In this document: positions 11,788 through 24,738 of the stretch, piece after piece
How the letters are laid out: every line of letters begins with the position of its first letter
Numbering within the stretch: the first letter of the stretch is position 1
Source of the DNA: Diospyros lotus
Lineage: Eukaryota > Streptophyta > Magnoliopsida > Ericales > Ebenaceae
DNA length: 64,000 nucleotides
Direction of reading: 5' to 3'
Assembly (NCBI RefSeq): GCF_014633365.1
Contig: NC_068345.1
Coordinates: 12,408,058 to 12,472,057, forward strand
Notes under the pieces: model-generated
What the model saw: the letters and a program-made list of their open reading frames with translations, nothing else
Told to the model about the DNA's origin: nothing
The model's database searches: none
Position numbers and translations under genes: made by a program

Positions 11788-14021
11788 TGTAACACATCAC
11801 CTCGTTAGGCGTGCCACTATAAGGAGTTACTGGGATTTTTGCCATACATAAGATCCATACACACGCGATATAACCAAAAGAACAATCTTTACATGCTAAC
11901 AAAATCCCAAAACTCCAGTCTTGCCCTTTTAATTATTAAGATCAATAAATCTAAACTAAACAAGGCATAAACAACACCTATAATGCTCATACTCCATCAA
12001 CTCTATCCAACCACGTCCTCATCCTTATTGTGACCCTCGTCTGGAACGTTTGAATGTTTTAGGGGTAGAACTTAAATTAGATGTTGAATCATCTAAGTGG
12101 TGGCACAGAAACAGTTTATTGAATGCATGAATGATTATAAGCATGGCATATACAAAACAAAGCGACACGTCAGCCTTGAGAAATCTCCTTGCCATACTCA
12201 ATCTCTTGTGGAAAAGCCATTCCACATCTTACGGTTGGGATTGACCTTGTCACGACATACTTAATCTCAGGGTGCATATCATCGTCACCCGAATAATAAA
12301 GATTAACCTTACCCCATTCTCAGAAGACCCATCCTGACTCCACGGACATAACAACAATATGAACTCAATATAACAATGATATGAAAATCACACGCCATGC
12401 ACCGACTCTTTTACAAACAAAATCGATTGATGCAATACACCACATGTTCAATATGCATATGACGCTAATAACTTTAAGTAAAAACACTTACAAGAAACGT
12501 CCCAAGTAGAAGAAGGTATAACTGCTCACTAGAACTAGCTACACACGTGCATCCTAAGTTCGGAAGGGTAGAACCGCTCACCTGAACCCACTACACTCAC
12601 ACCAAACCATTTATAAAGCAAAGGGTAACACTGGATCGAACCAGTCACCTTGTTTGAAAAGTTTATTTACGCCTCGTAATGCATGTTAGGCCTCAAAAAT
12701 AGTACAATCTTTTTTTTAAAGGTCAAATCGTCTCCTGTTCACCGTTGTATCTATGGAAATCAATATTTCTATTTTTTATCATAATTTTTCCTATTTTCTC
12801 TATTTTCCATAAATTCTGTTTTCTTCAAAAATTCCAAAATAACTATCTACCATCTATTTTCACCAAACCTTTTTCCATAAACATCCCTAAAATATTTTTC
12901 TACAAATTATAAAAATAATTTTGAAGGAAGATAGTACCTCATGGGCCACACACAGGCACTGGCGAGTCAAGCCCACGTGCATCATCTTCTCCGGCCTTCT
13001 TCTCCAGCTCCGGCAGCTTGTAACAGTCTCTGATGGCTGATCTTCCTCCACCCCCTTGTAGCACTCCTCAAGACGAATCTAGGGATACCTCACATTGCCC
13101 GAAACCTTCACCGGAAAAGCCTTAAACAGCCATTTATAGGGTTGGCTCTGGCGAAGCCTGATTTTTCAGCCAATTCACAGAAACCCCTTGAAACTTATAG
13201 CAAAACCTCCCAAATTCTCCAGAATCACTCTCTAGAACTCAAGGAACAAAGCCCTATACTCTCAACACTCGATTTTTGCTAAAACACCCCGATTTGCCTT
13301 CAATTTTATTTGAAACTCTTGACCTCAAGAACCCTATTATACCCAAACTCCACTGAAATTCCATCCAATAACAGGCTTTCCTATACCCTAAGCTTTGAAT
13401 CTGATCATTACAAGCCTCGAATCGAGCTAAATGATGATGAAAAATACTCTAAAATTTCGGCCATAATTTCGATTATTACGAAATCGATTTTTCGTCTAAT
13501 CACCGTCGATCCCGGCCAATACCCTTGCCTAATATAGTCATGATGTTCTAGAGGGCAATCTTGTGCCCCTTGGAAGCCTCACCAATGCCCGCCGCAAAGT
13601 TGGTCAGTGATTTGCAGGTTTCACACCTATTTTCTATTTATTACACTTTCACTCCCCAACTTTTGGTGTTTCCCTCAAACCCTAAGTTTTCCACTTATTT
13701 TATTAGATCCCACAAGTTTAGGATGTCTTATTAGACCCCCGAAAGTTTAGAAAATTTGATCACCCTCGATCAAAATTTAGATTCTGCACTTTGGCCCAAA
13801 TGCCCCTAATTGCGTATTTGATCCTAAATTTTAACGAATCTCTTGGTTTTGCAAATCCCTAACTCTTTGGACATTTTTACCCTCCATGTTTCATTTTTTT
13901 ATGGTCACTTACCTTTTCATTCATATTTTGAAATTTACACATTGGCCCGAAAGTATGATAAATTGCATTTAAATCCAAAAAATTTCTAAAATACTTTTGA
14001 TATAAAATTTCGGGCATTACA
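11788..14021 (-). mobile_element. Solo LTR (2234 bp), TSD CCTTT
   Basis: Plus-strand ends are TGTAACACATCACC (11788) and TTTCGGGCATTACA (14021), with CCTTT at 11783-11787 and 14022-14026. Reverse-complemented it begins TGTAATGCCCGAAA, like the LTR at 5202-7831, so the two are relatives in opposite orientation. It splits the MULE gene between its acidic N-terminus and its zinc domain. Open frames of 60-75 codons inside it look fortuitous. Confidence 0.88.
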
Positions 14022-14026
14022 CCTTT

Positions 14027-14350
14027 GATGCTCTTACTCTTTTTAATCTATATTTTCTCACGATTGACCTTGTAGACAAGAGCTCTTGATCTTATCACTT
14101 AGGTCTGCATGTCCAGCTGCTTCATTTTCCTTTATTTCAAAATCACCCTTATTTAGTTCATCACCCTTATTTGGTTCACTACCCTCACTACTGTCATTAC
14201 CACTATCATTATTTTAACAGGCAATATCTCCATCTTAGCCCTCTTCTTCCCCATCTTCCCTTTCTATTTCCTCTGTTACCCCTATCTCAATGTCTACCTC
14301 GTACCCCCCAACCATTTCTTCATCATAAAACCAAGCTGGCAAACATTTAA
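14027..14350 (-). pseudogene. MULE fragment 1: acidic N-terminal region
   Basis: The minus strand reads PAWFYDEEMVGGYEVDIEIG and an acidic run IEREDGEEEG, then SGNDSSEGSEPNKGDELNKGD. MULE transposases commonly have such an acidic stretch before the zinc domain. At least two in-frame stops are visible. The true start codon was not identified. Confidence 0.6.
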
Positions 14351-15061
14351 AAAAAAATGTAAAACCATTCAAGGACCACAAAGATTACATATCACGATCA
14401 ATAAAGATATCATTGAAAACCCGCCAATATAACTCTAGAATCTCAACTCAAATAACCAAGAAACCATAAACACATGCATGTGATTTCAAAAAAAATAACA
14501 TCCCTAAATATTGTTATCAAAATCCCTAAATTTATTGAACAAATTTCAAATGACCCACATATACAGACAAAAACCAGTTCATTTTCATCTTATTTAAATG
14601 TTTTCTTACCTTGAAAACAAGAAATTCCTTTCTTTTTCAAAACTTTATGTCACGCGAGTCTTTTAAACTCCACTCTATTAAAGACAAACAAGCTGTTGAA
14701 GGCGAAATCATGTCAAAGAAAGACAAACAAGTTGTTGAAGATGAAATCACGTCAGAGATAAGCTATTGAGGATGGACAAATCTTACCACCAAATGTCAAC
14801 TAAAGTACAGTTTCAATTTGCAGATGACGATTTTCAGCAATTTGTTTAGGAAGGAATTTGGAGAGTTTTGGAAGCAAACTTCTCCCACCTAATGTCCATA
14901 TCAGCGCGTGTGCATAACAAGCATACGTCCAAAACTAAACTAGTCAAGGGTTAATATGGTGTGAAAATGGCTAGTTTAGGTGTGTAAATGAAATCAAATA
15001 AAGTTACTCATGCTATAATAAAAAAAAAAGTAAAAATTTAGGTGTGTTTATGCATTTGATC
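14351..15061. other. Probable MULE 5' flank, no gene
   Basis: AT-rich sequence with no credible coding frame. It probably includes the upstream part and one terminus of the MULE, but I could not find a matched long terminal inverted repeat. A short local duplication of the words GACAAACAAG and GAAATCA occurs near 14682-14750. Confidence 0.4.
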
Positions 15062-15216
15062 GTTAATTTTTAACTTATATTCCATATTCATTGCTAAGAC
15101 TATTACCTAAACACTAATTAACTTAATAAAATATTAATTAAGTCAAATAATACCTAAATTAAACCTATTATTAATGGTTCTAGAGGGAATTTGTCACCGA
15201 TGAATAGGTTTTAGCA
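15062..15216 (+). repeat. Segmental duplication, copy A, part 1
   Basis: This block closely matches 27490-27633, sharing long runs around CCTAAACACTAATTAACTTA and GGTTCTAGAGGGAATTTGTC. In copy A it is interrupted by the solo LTR at 15222-16746 and resumes at 16747. Copy B has no such insertion. Confidence 0.85.
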
Positions 15217-15221
15217 AGAAT

Positions 15222-16746
15222 TGATGTGTTAATATTTTCTACATATTTTCTATACAATTCTTACTTAATTTTATACTTAATTCTCTTGCTTTTATATGTT
15301 TTATATATTAATTTTAGGTAATTTATCATGTTAACAAGATTTGAAGGAAAAGTGAGAAAGAAGAGCAAAAGTCATGGATTTTCGTTGCTCAAGAGTCCGA
15401 TTAAAAATAAAAACTGAACCAATTAGAATTTTAAAAAATTCTAAAAAACATATATGTGAAAGCTCTATATGCCTCCTTTTCTACGCTTCAAACGATGCGT
15501 AAATTCGAATTTTTATATAATGTTATGACTGTTGGAGTGACAAAAGGTCAAAGCTGTAAAAAAAACCAGCATTACCTACAGATTTTTCATTCCATTTCTC
15601 ATAGTTGGGCTGATTTGTAAATGAATTAAATGGTCTTTTTAAGGGTTATTAGAACTACCTATCTCATCAAGAAGTAGGCCCAAATTGACCAAAGAAGCCT
15701 AGCCCAAAAGTCTAATCAATTTAAGCCCATATTATATTACAAAAATCCCTAAATTGCAATTCTAGATATTTTGAGGGATCATTTTGTATTTTTCTTTGAG
15801 TGTGGGACTTAAAAGTTTGAGTGGTTATGGGTGGCATGAAATATGGAGAGGAAAACAAGGAGAAGGAAATTAGGAGTAAAACATGGAGGAGAAAATAATG
15901 GAGATAAGGAATGGTTTGATCCATGTTTTAAAAAGGAAACTAAGGAAAATAAGAAAATGATGAGCATAAAAAAATAAGGAATGCTGGAAAATTGGAAAAG
16001 TTGGAGGTGAGAAAGCTTGAAGGATTGGCGAATTAGAGCATTCTTGGTAGAAGATTTTTTGTATTTTCTTCAAGAATTGGAAATAACATTTTGGAAAAGG
16101 AAATCCTATACATCAAAAGAATTTTTATTCTCTTCTTTCATTTTTTTTAAATTTTATATTTATATTTATTTATTTTGTTATGAATTTTATCATTTGTAAT
16201 ATGAACTAAATTCTATAACTAGGGTGTTTTGATATAACTTAAATATGGTAATTTGATTTTCATGGATTGCTTTTCTTTATTCATGCAAGTGTTTATTATT
16301 GTGTTTAATGCTATCAAATACTTGGCCAATATTTGATTGATATGTTGATATAGATTTAGACTAGAAGGAAAAATCTATAACTTGATCTAGATAATAAGCG
16401 CCACAAGAATATAATTGGAACGGAAGTAAAAATTTGACTTGTATGGTTAATTATCATTGCATGAATAATTAAATTTAAATTGTCAATCATTTAAATTAAA
16501 TTAGATTATTTAGGTGAAATTGAAATACCTTAATGCTCTCCAAAACTTGAACTTTTTCATATTTATTTTATGTATTATTATTTTATTTTATTTTTAAATT
16601 ATTTAATATATCATTTAACTAATTATTTAAATAATATTTAAGTTAATATAATTTTGATAATTATCAACCGATCATTGTGGAAATGATACTTTTACTCACT
16701 ACTTTATTACTTATGCGATCCATATACTTGTGAAAAATCACTATCA
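15222..16746 (+). mobile_element. Solo LTR (1525 bp) in duplication copy A
   Basis: The element begins TGATGTGTTAATATTTTC and ends AAAAATCACTATCA. Flanks are AGAAT (15217-15221) and AGAGT (16747-16751), a target-site duplication with one mismatch. The empty paralogous site in copy B (near 27634) runs straight through, confirming both borders. The last 100 bp resemble long gypsy (Tat/Athila-type) LTRs. Small open frames inside (15721-16199) look fortuitous. Confidence 0.8.
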
Positions 16747-17171
16747 AGAGTCCATCGCTCTTCCATTTAAAACTCATTCATGATAGGTTATAGGAACCCA
16801 TTGCAAGCACTTGAGTAAAGAAAGAAAGCGAAAGAGATGAAGAAGAGAATAAATCATCGATAAAAGTTGATAAAAAGGTTTCACCATACTATAATTAGGT
16901 CCTTTACTTTCGCAGCCACTAGAAGCACCTATTAAGTCTTTTTTGTTCGTGCCAATAGGACAACTAGTTCCTCATACTATTCACTGTTTTTTGTCTTCCT
17001 CGCCATTTCTTCTTTGTTGGCACTAATTTCTTCTTTTTTAATTAATTTATTATTCTTCTCGACTGATTTTTCTTTTTCTTCATTAATTTCTTCTTATTAT
17101 TCATCATTTATTGTTTTCCTCGTCGATTTCTTCTTTCTTTCTGTTCTTGTTGTCATGTACCCACTGGCGAT
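16747..17171 (+). repeat. Segmental duplication, copy A, part 2
   Basis: 16747-16950 matches 27634-27840, for example at TTATAGGAACCCATTGCAAG. About 210 bp (roughly 16952-17160, TC-rich) is present here but absent from copy B. The final ACTGGCGAT matches copy B again and provides the GAT target of the CACTA element. Confidence 0.75.
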
Positions 17172-17545
17172 CACTACAAGAGGTTCGATTTTTTCCAGCG
17201 GTGAAAAAATCACTGGAAAAAGTAAAAAAACTGCCAGTAGAATTTTTACCGGCGGTAATTATTTCCGCTAGAAATACCTCCGTCGAAAAAGCTTGCCAGC
17301 TGTTGAAAACCACCGGAAAATAAAATTTACCAGCAGTTTACATAAATCGAAAACCGTCGCTAAAAATAATCATTACCGGCGATTTTTGTAAACCATCGAA
17401 AATTTTTAGCGGTTTAAAAACCGCTAGCAAAGTGATGAATTTGCCGGTGGTTCAAATAAATCGCTAGCAAATTCATAACTTTGTCGGCGGATTTCAGCAA
17501 TTGCCGGCAAAGGTGAACAGTTGACAAAAACCTAAAAACCGCCGG
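17172..17545. repeat. CACTA left subterminal repeat region
   Basis: After the terminal CACTACAAGAGG come many short direct and inverted copies of a motif around ACCGGCGGTAA, CCGCTAGCAA and TTGCCGGCGG. Such subterminal arrays bind the smaller transposase protein in En/Spm elements. That role is inferred from the superfamily. Confidence 0.75.
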
Positions 17546-19421
17546 CAATACTAAAAGAAAAAGATTTTTAAAAACCATATACCTATAACATTAATCAAAT
17601 GTATAACAATCAAAACCTGTATAACAAAAAAACACCAATAATTTTAAAAGATTCACCCACTACAGACAATAAGTATAACAATTGTATACAATAGATCTGT
17701 TTAAATACAACACATTTGATCATTTAGAAAGATCGATCTTGTCCTGTGTCATTACACAATACCATTTTTGCACATACAAATCAACCCTAAACTAAAACAT
17801 GTCCAAGTGACCTGAAATAACCCTTGATTACGCCTCCATGCTGCTCCAACCAAAATTGCTATCATATTTTTTCGATCTGCATTGAAAAACAATAGATCTA
17901 TTTAAGTATGTACATTAACTATGAAATTGCATAAAACATGTTTAAAACTCCATAACAACTGTATACAAAAACACTTACATCTGAGACCCTCCATGGTATC
18001 GTAGTGTTACTGTTATTAGCAACCCTCAAGGCACGCATCCCATAATATTATCGAGGCAATGGATATAAAGGTTTCAACACTTTCTGAATACTAATTTCAA
18101 CAAACTCATTACCTAGCTCTACTCCCCCTACAGACTTGGTCGAATCAGTGGACACAATGATTGCCTCAACAACAATGTGGCGATGTATTCATCCATTCAT
18201 CAAGTGAACAAATTCACTAATCTGTCATATCATACAGAATATTAAAAATTACTTTTTTTTCCTATATGTAGGAAAAGTGCTTCCACATCTACATATTGAA
18301 AAGAACAAAAAATCCTAAAGTCTATTTCAAAAAGGTAGTTCCTAAAAAAATTATGAGTTTTGGGCTATTCATAAATCTGAATCATCAAAAAGATAAGGGA
18401 TTAATAATGAGAGTTGAAATAGTTTCTGTGCTACCAATGGATCCTCCGTTTTACTTAGTCAAACCTGTTATGTATTTCATTTGTGAATAAGATGATGGAG
18501 AAGTGCATCCTTATGCGTTCAAATCTTGTGGAGTTCTAAAAGAAAAAAAGCATACTTGTCGAGACATGTCCAACATAGACAGGTCATCTTGAAAAAGCAA
18601 TTGTGATCTCTTAGTAGTATAATATGGAAAATGAAAAATAACCTAGCTATTTCTGCAACCAGAATATTTGATATCAAAGGTATAGGAATTCTGAAAGCTG
18701 AAGACATTGTAAGAAGAATCAACTACTTCAAGTCTAAATGTTTTATTATTGCCAGGTTTTGTTACTTCCTTCAAAGGCCATTAGTAACATGTAGAAAAGA
18801 AAAAACAAAAGCTGGTATAGACTATAGCAACTGATTTAATGTTTCATGAAAAAAAACAGAAGCTAATAATGATTTGATAGATCATTCTCAGAAGAAGACA
18901 ACAACTCCCGAAACAAATATTACATAATAATATATGATGAGAATGTAAATCCCTTTTTGCACTAGGAAAAGACATAAACTAAATTTAAAACAAATACTTA
19001 AAAATTAAATGATTTTGAATTTTTAACCTGCATTCAAATAACATAAATTCTAGATGCATGTGTATAGAATATAAAATAATTTGTCTTATTCAGCCAAAAA
19101 AAAAACAAAGTAATTTGTCTTTTTTTAACAATGGATGTAACATGCATGTGTAATGATTTTGAAGTATATTAACTATTTGGTAGCGAATTACCTCTAAATG
19201 ATGACCACATTTTGGTGTCGATAATCTAGCACATTCAGCTTCAGGTGATGGTGTGCTTGCATGTGTGGCAGAAGCACTGGCATGTGAGGATGGCTATATT
19301 TCAAAATAGTTTAGTTAATATATATAGTAAACATGTAATTTTAAATCACAAAATACACTAATGGAACAACATACCTGTCTCAGTTGTGGTGTATTGTCTG
19401 GAGCCGGTGGTGTATGTCCCA
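17546..19421. other. CACTA interior without recognised gene
   Basis: This lies downstream of the second transposase gene as read on the minus strand. It is AT-rich with short open frames (18296-18490, 18631-18834) that I do not recognise. It probably holds 3' untranslated sequence, introns and decayed exons. Confidence 0.45.
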
Positions 19422-20961
19422 TTACCTCAAGTATTGCCTGAACTTGCATTTGAACTTGACTTTGGATTGAACTTGAAATTTTTCTTCTAGCTCGACAGTA
19501 ATTTGCGCTCGCATTTGGTCATACTGCTCTTGGGGCACCTGATACCATTGTCTTTGTTTAACTTTAGTTGGGCATGTTCCAAGTCCTTCCATCCTTACCC
19601 TGCCATGCCCATCTTTGCCTAATATTTGAGTAAAGACATCCTCTAGCGAATCTGGGGTTTGTTCATCAGCAGGGATTTGTGACAACATTTCATCCATTTG
19701 TTCCTCAAGAAACATTTCACAAGTTAGTTACATAAGTCAACAAATAAAAGAAACAAAATATATCTACAACTTTCAAATTTTAGAAATACATACGATTATG
19801 TATGAAGATGTAGAGTCTACTATCTCTCCGCTCTTTTTGGTGTGTGTCTTTTTAAAAAGCTTGATTCTATCTGGCTCATCTCCACTTTCAATAGTCATCT
19901 AAAAACATACATAAGATATGAAATATATTAAATGTTTAAAGTTTAGGCATTACTAATTAAATTATCAATATATATATAACTAATATCCATTCTATTCTTA
20001 CCTGGTGTCTAACTTGAGGATGTGATCACCTACCGCTGGTGTGACCCATCTTTTGCTTATCTTGATTGGCATGATTTATCGCACTACGTTCCTACTTGTA
20101 ATATGATATTAGAACTAGGTATAGAGAATCCATCTGATATATCTACCATACATAAATCATACATACATGTGCTTGCTCACATCCCCAATACTCCACAAAA
20201 ACCTTCCATTGTTCTGGGTCCACCCCAGGTGGTATTTTTAACAAACGAGCCGCATCTATCTCATGGTAATCATAATGCCTCTTCAAGGTGGCTTTGTACT
20301 CTCTCCACTTCTTGGAAGCATGTTGCAAGTAAATTGATCTCCATGTTGTGGGTACATCAGTGTTATTCTGCAATGATACCCTTATTAGAGTATAAAAGTT
20401 TAGGGTCAGATAGCTAAGAATCAGAGACATTATTTACTCACCAAGACCTCTTGCTAGATGCGCTCCTTATATGGTTCCATCCCCGGTGATCTCCAATCAA
20501 TAAATGTAAGGGGAGCAATACTCCTTACCATCACACCTAGTTGGGTTTCCAACTTAGTTGCCATCTCCCCAACTGGTTGTCCTTCAGCATCAAATTTAAT
20601 ATAAATCTTTTCCTTTCCCCACTTTGAAATTTGTCTTGATATTCCTCTTCCTTTCTTGGCAGTAGATGACATAGAGCTTGTACCTGCTAAAACGTAATAA
20701 CACAATAAATTCACATTGAATTAGGAAAGAATAGTAATTTATTATTGTTCATATAAATTTTTGGTATTTACCTTGCTGACTATGCGAGTCTTGGGGGTTG
20801 GATTGTGAGTGGATCAAGTCATCTTCAGGATGCTGGGGATGTGACGGGACTGGGTTTGGGGTTGGATGATAGGATGGAACTGATTGTGAATCATTGTGGT
20901 GTGAATCTGTACTACGTGACATGGATCCAATTAGCCAACAAGTCTGTCTCTTAGGTGCCAT
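19422..20961 (-). pseudogene. CACTA second transposase (plant Transposase_24-like)
   Basis: Minus-strand exons in order. 20961-20749 begins MAPKRQTCWLIGSMSRS and is Ser/Pro/His-rich. 20714-20454 contains KFDAEGQPVGEMATKLETQL and TFIDWRSPG. 20400-20143 contains DVPTTWRSIYLQHASKKWRE and WKVFVEYWG. 19715-19422 contains DGHGRVRMEGLGTCPTK followed by a Gln/Glu-rich, probably coiled segment. These match the conserved central domain and C-terminal GRVRG.G..PTK block of the second protein of plant CACTA elements, thought to bind subterminal repeats. It follows the TNP2-like gene. Between exons I see stops and frame changes, some of which may be introns, so its integrity is doubtful. Confidence 0.75.
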
Positions 20962-21131
20962 TAGTGTAATTGCCTATTATTGATTTGAATGTAAATAATA
21001 ATCTGTTAGCATATCAATTTAGGTTAAACAAAAATAACAAATCAAAACATAAAAAGTTAAAAACAAAAAGATATATACATACCACATCATTAAATATTAT
21101 GCAAGGAAGACATATACATGCCACTTCAATA

Positions 21132-24100
21132 TTAGAAATCATTATCATCACTATGTGCAGTATAAGGAATGGAATTATCATCGTCATCTGATATATCAAC
21201 TAGCATACCATCCTCATCAGATTCTCCTAACTCTGCATGTAAGGATTGATCATTGTTGATTTCAAAATGATTACTAATTAAAGCATCTTCCTCATCACAG
21301 CTCCCTGCCACATTTGTTTGACCCATGTTATACAAATATCTAGGTGTCATATTCATGACAACTTGCCATTCTTCATCAAGAGGATCAGCTACATACCACA
21401 CTTGTGATACTTGAGTTGCAAGTATAAAAGTTCGTCTGTTGGTTTATTCTCTTAATACATTAAACAATTAAAATTTACAGTTATGAAATTCAAACTGTCA
21501 ACCTTCATCCCTCTGTTATTGTCAACCCAGTCATACTTAAACAAAACAAATTTGAATTTGTTAGAGTATCGTATCTCAACAACATCTGTTAGGACTCCAT
21601 AAAAGGTAACATCACCACTGATATGACGTTTATCTTTTGAACTAGCATAACTTTCAGTATTTGCAGTTAGTCATACTCCACTATTTTGAGTCATTATTCT
21701 CCTTTCTCGACGCCTCGTGTGGAATTTGAATCCATTTATGATGTACCCAGAATACTTCCATACCCATGAGTGAGGCCCAACAGCTAATGTTTTCACTTCA
21801 TTGGGTACATTGTGACCACTTACTTGCAATTCATAAACCTATTTTGTAACATGTTTATAATTCATTACGCAAATAAATATATGCAAATTCTAAAATGGTT
21901 AGATATGGATGTTTAAGGTGTGGTGGCAGCACGTTAAGACATCACTTACATGTTTTTCAAACCATGATGGGAAGTTTTCATAGTGCTTTTATGTAATTTC
22001 ACGATTGCTAGCACCTCTTCTTTCTAATATAATGGATTGTAAGTGTGTCATGCATTGTACGCAAATAATAGGAATTATGAAATTAAAGTATAATTTTTAT
22101 TTTTTTTTATTATGAAACAAAATTTATCAACCAGATTAGGTTATAATAATCTTACTCTCGATAAGACGAAATTGTGCTACAATTTGCTAGCACATAACGA
22201 TGGGCTTGGTGCAATGAAATCTCATCCAATGTGACTAATTTCCCTTTTTTGGGGATAGGTTGACCATGTGCACCCTCATAATTTCGAACCGGCTTATTAA
22301 ACTTTGTTTCCACATCATCCAAGTACCTTGCACAAAAGGTCAAACACTTTTCTGCCAAGTAACCTTCAGCAATAAATTCTTTTGGATGACTTTTAGTCCT
22401 TACATACTTTTTCAATGTCAATAAGAACCTACATGATAAGTTACATTGTTAAGTAAATCCACAATATTTACTTAAAAACGAACAAACAAATTCACAAATA
22501 AAAAAAATAATGGCTTAATATACCTCTCGACTGAATACATCCACCGGAACATTATCAGTCCCGCAATTTAGACTTCGTCAGGCAGGTGAACAACTAAATG
22601 CTCCATTATATTGAAGAAGCTCGGTAGAAATATTTTCTTGAGGTGACAGAGCACCAATATAATGCGTGACCTCAATTGGTTACACTCGTCTACTGTAATA
22701 TTTTTAGAACACAATTGCTTAAAGTAATTGCATAGTTCAATCAAAGTTTTACTGACATACTTTCTCTTGAACACCCTCCTAATTGCCAATGGAAGCAAAT
22801 GTTGCATTAAAACATGATTGTCATGGCTCTTAAGTCCACTCATTGTGTGTTCTTTGAGTTGGACATGATGTGATATGTTTGATGAGAATCCATCAGGTGA
22901 TTTTATACTTTTCAATACTTTTAAAAATATATGTTTCTGTTCTCGATTCAACGTGAAAGATGCAAGAGGTAAATACTTCTTCCCACCTAAACGATCTTCT
23001 GGATGCAACTTTTTTCTTATCCCTAGTTCTTTCAAATCAAGACGTGCTTTCAAGTTGTCATTTGTTTTACCTGAAACATTTAATAACGTCCAAATTATGT
23101 TGTCACAAACATTTTTCTCAATGTGCATGATGTCGAGATTATGTCGGATCAAATTGTCTTGCCAATATGGAAGCTCAAAGAATATACTATGTTTTTTCCG
23201 ACCGCCCATTCCTGTCCCAACACTAGCGCCAGAATTCTCATGGTTTCCATAAATCTTCTTAACAAATTCAACATCTTTGAATATATCGTAACCAGATAAC
23301 TGAGGAGGAGCAACACGGTTCTCAATGGTTCCATCAAAATTCTTCTTGTCTAATCGAAAATGATGACTCATATCCTCCAAGAATCTACGGTGACCCATAT
23401 AACAAAACTTACCACCATGTTTTAACCATTTGGACTCCGTTTCTTTCATGCAACAAGGACAAGCAACTCTTCCTCGAGTACTCCATCCAGATAAATTAAC
23501 ATACACAAGAAAATTATTAATCGTCCACAAAAATGCTGCATGCATGTGAAACGTTTCTTTTCTTGAAGCATCGTAAGTTTCTATCCCCTCGCTCCATAAT
23601 TCCTGTAACTCTTGAATCAACGGTTGCAGAAACACATCAATATTATCTCCTAATGCACGAGGTCCATCAATCAATAAAGACAAGATGAAGTAAGGTTTTT
23701 TCATACACAACCAAGGCAGTAGATTATATGGTATTAACACAACTGGCCAAATGCTATAGCTAATGGTTCAAAACATCAGAAGCCAAACCAAGTCTAACAT
23801 TATGACTATCTTCAGCTAATTTCGGATGTTGTTCATCAAAAGTTTGCCAAGCCAATGAATCAGCAGGGTGCCTCATTATACCATCCTTTGTTCTACCTTA
23901 TTCATGCCACCTCATTAATGATGTTGTTTTTGTTAGACATAAACAATCTTTGCAGTCTCGAAATCAAAGGAAAGTGTCGTACTTGTTTAGAAGTGACTTT
24001 TTTCATCTTTGTTATATCGTCGTCCACGTGCACCTCGTATTCTTTTTACCTTGACTCCCCACAAAAAATACATTTGTCCAACTTTGATGCATCTTTCCAA

Positions 24101-24738
24101 AAGAGCATACAATTGTTAGGGCATGCATCGTACTTATAGTACTTAAAACCTAAATCCTCACTCAATTTCTTAGCCTCCCAATACGATCGTGGCAATGGCA
24201 CTCCTTCTAGGAATGCCTCATTCAACAACTCAAGCAACATATCAAATATTTTATCCGACAACCCACCTAATACCTTCAAGTGTTATAAACGAACAATAAA
24301 CGATAATGTCGTGAAGTTCTTACAATCAGGTCATAACTCTATTTGTGCCTTCTTCAACAATTCATAGAATCTCGTAGCTTCTTCACTACTTCCAACATTG
24401 TTTCTGGGAACTCCATGTGCATCATGTATCATTCCCACCATATCATCTCCAATATTACATTCCTAATCTTGAAATTCTTCTCGACTATGACGAGGCACAT
24501 ATAGCTCTCCATGAACCGTCCATATTATGTAATTAGTGTCAAACCCATTCAGAATAAAGTGTTCCTCCACAACATCTCGTTTATAAAAATATTTGTTAAT
24601 ATATTTAATACACGAACAATATATGCTTGCACCAGGAGACTTATGTCTATAGGCAAACTGAAGGAACTCTTGAATTCCTTGTTCGTATCGAGGATCTAGC
24701 CTGTTCGATATGTTAATCCAACTCTTAGTCAGCTCCAT
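21132..24738 (-). pseudogene. CACTA TNP2-like transposase
   Basis: Read on the minus strand it starts at 24738 with MELTKSWINISNRLDPRYEQ, the transposase-associated N-terminal domain. 24279-24046 carries CPNNCMLFWK. The core is a 390-codon open frame, 23740-22568, with ETFHMHAAFLWTINNF, STRGRVACPCC, CYMGHRRFL and NLDIMHIEKNVCDN, the TNP2 catalytic region. The end of this frame and 22421-22152 (ETKFNKPVRNYEG) give the DUF4218 region. 21830-21480 gives DUF4216 (SWVWKYSGYIINGFKFHTR), and 21401-21132 the acidic C-terminus. Decay is clear: a frame break lies near 23750-23780 and a TGA replaces a conserved residue near 21674. Transposase cuts at CACTA termini; this copy should be non-functional. 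Confidence 0.85.

Larger units (their letters stand above)
931..14350 (-). pseudogene. Mutator-like (MULE) transposase, shredded by insertions
   Basis: Read on the minus strand, five separated segments give MULE transposase domains in the correct order: acidic N-terminal region (14350-14027), MuDR N-terminal domain plus start of the DDE domain with the LDGCFLK motif (11782-10810), middle of the DDE domain (8734-8453), the WCRAYF and NMIETFNG region (3225-2770), and the SWIM zinc-finger region with CRNW and PCQYA (1104-931). The family cuts and pastes DNA, or did so when intact. Each gap is filled by an LTR or LTR nest, most with a matching target-site duplication. Frameshifts and stops are frequent, so it is a dead gene. 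I could not define its terminal inverted repeats; the element may begin anywhere in 14.35-15.06 kb. Confidence 0.85.
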
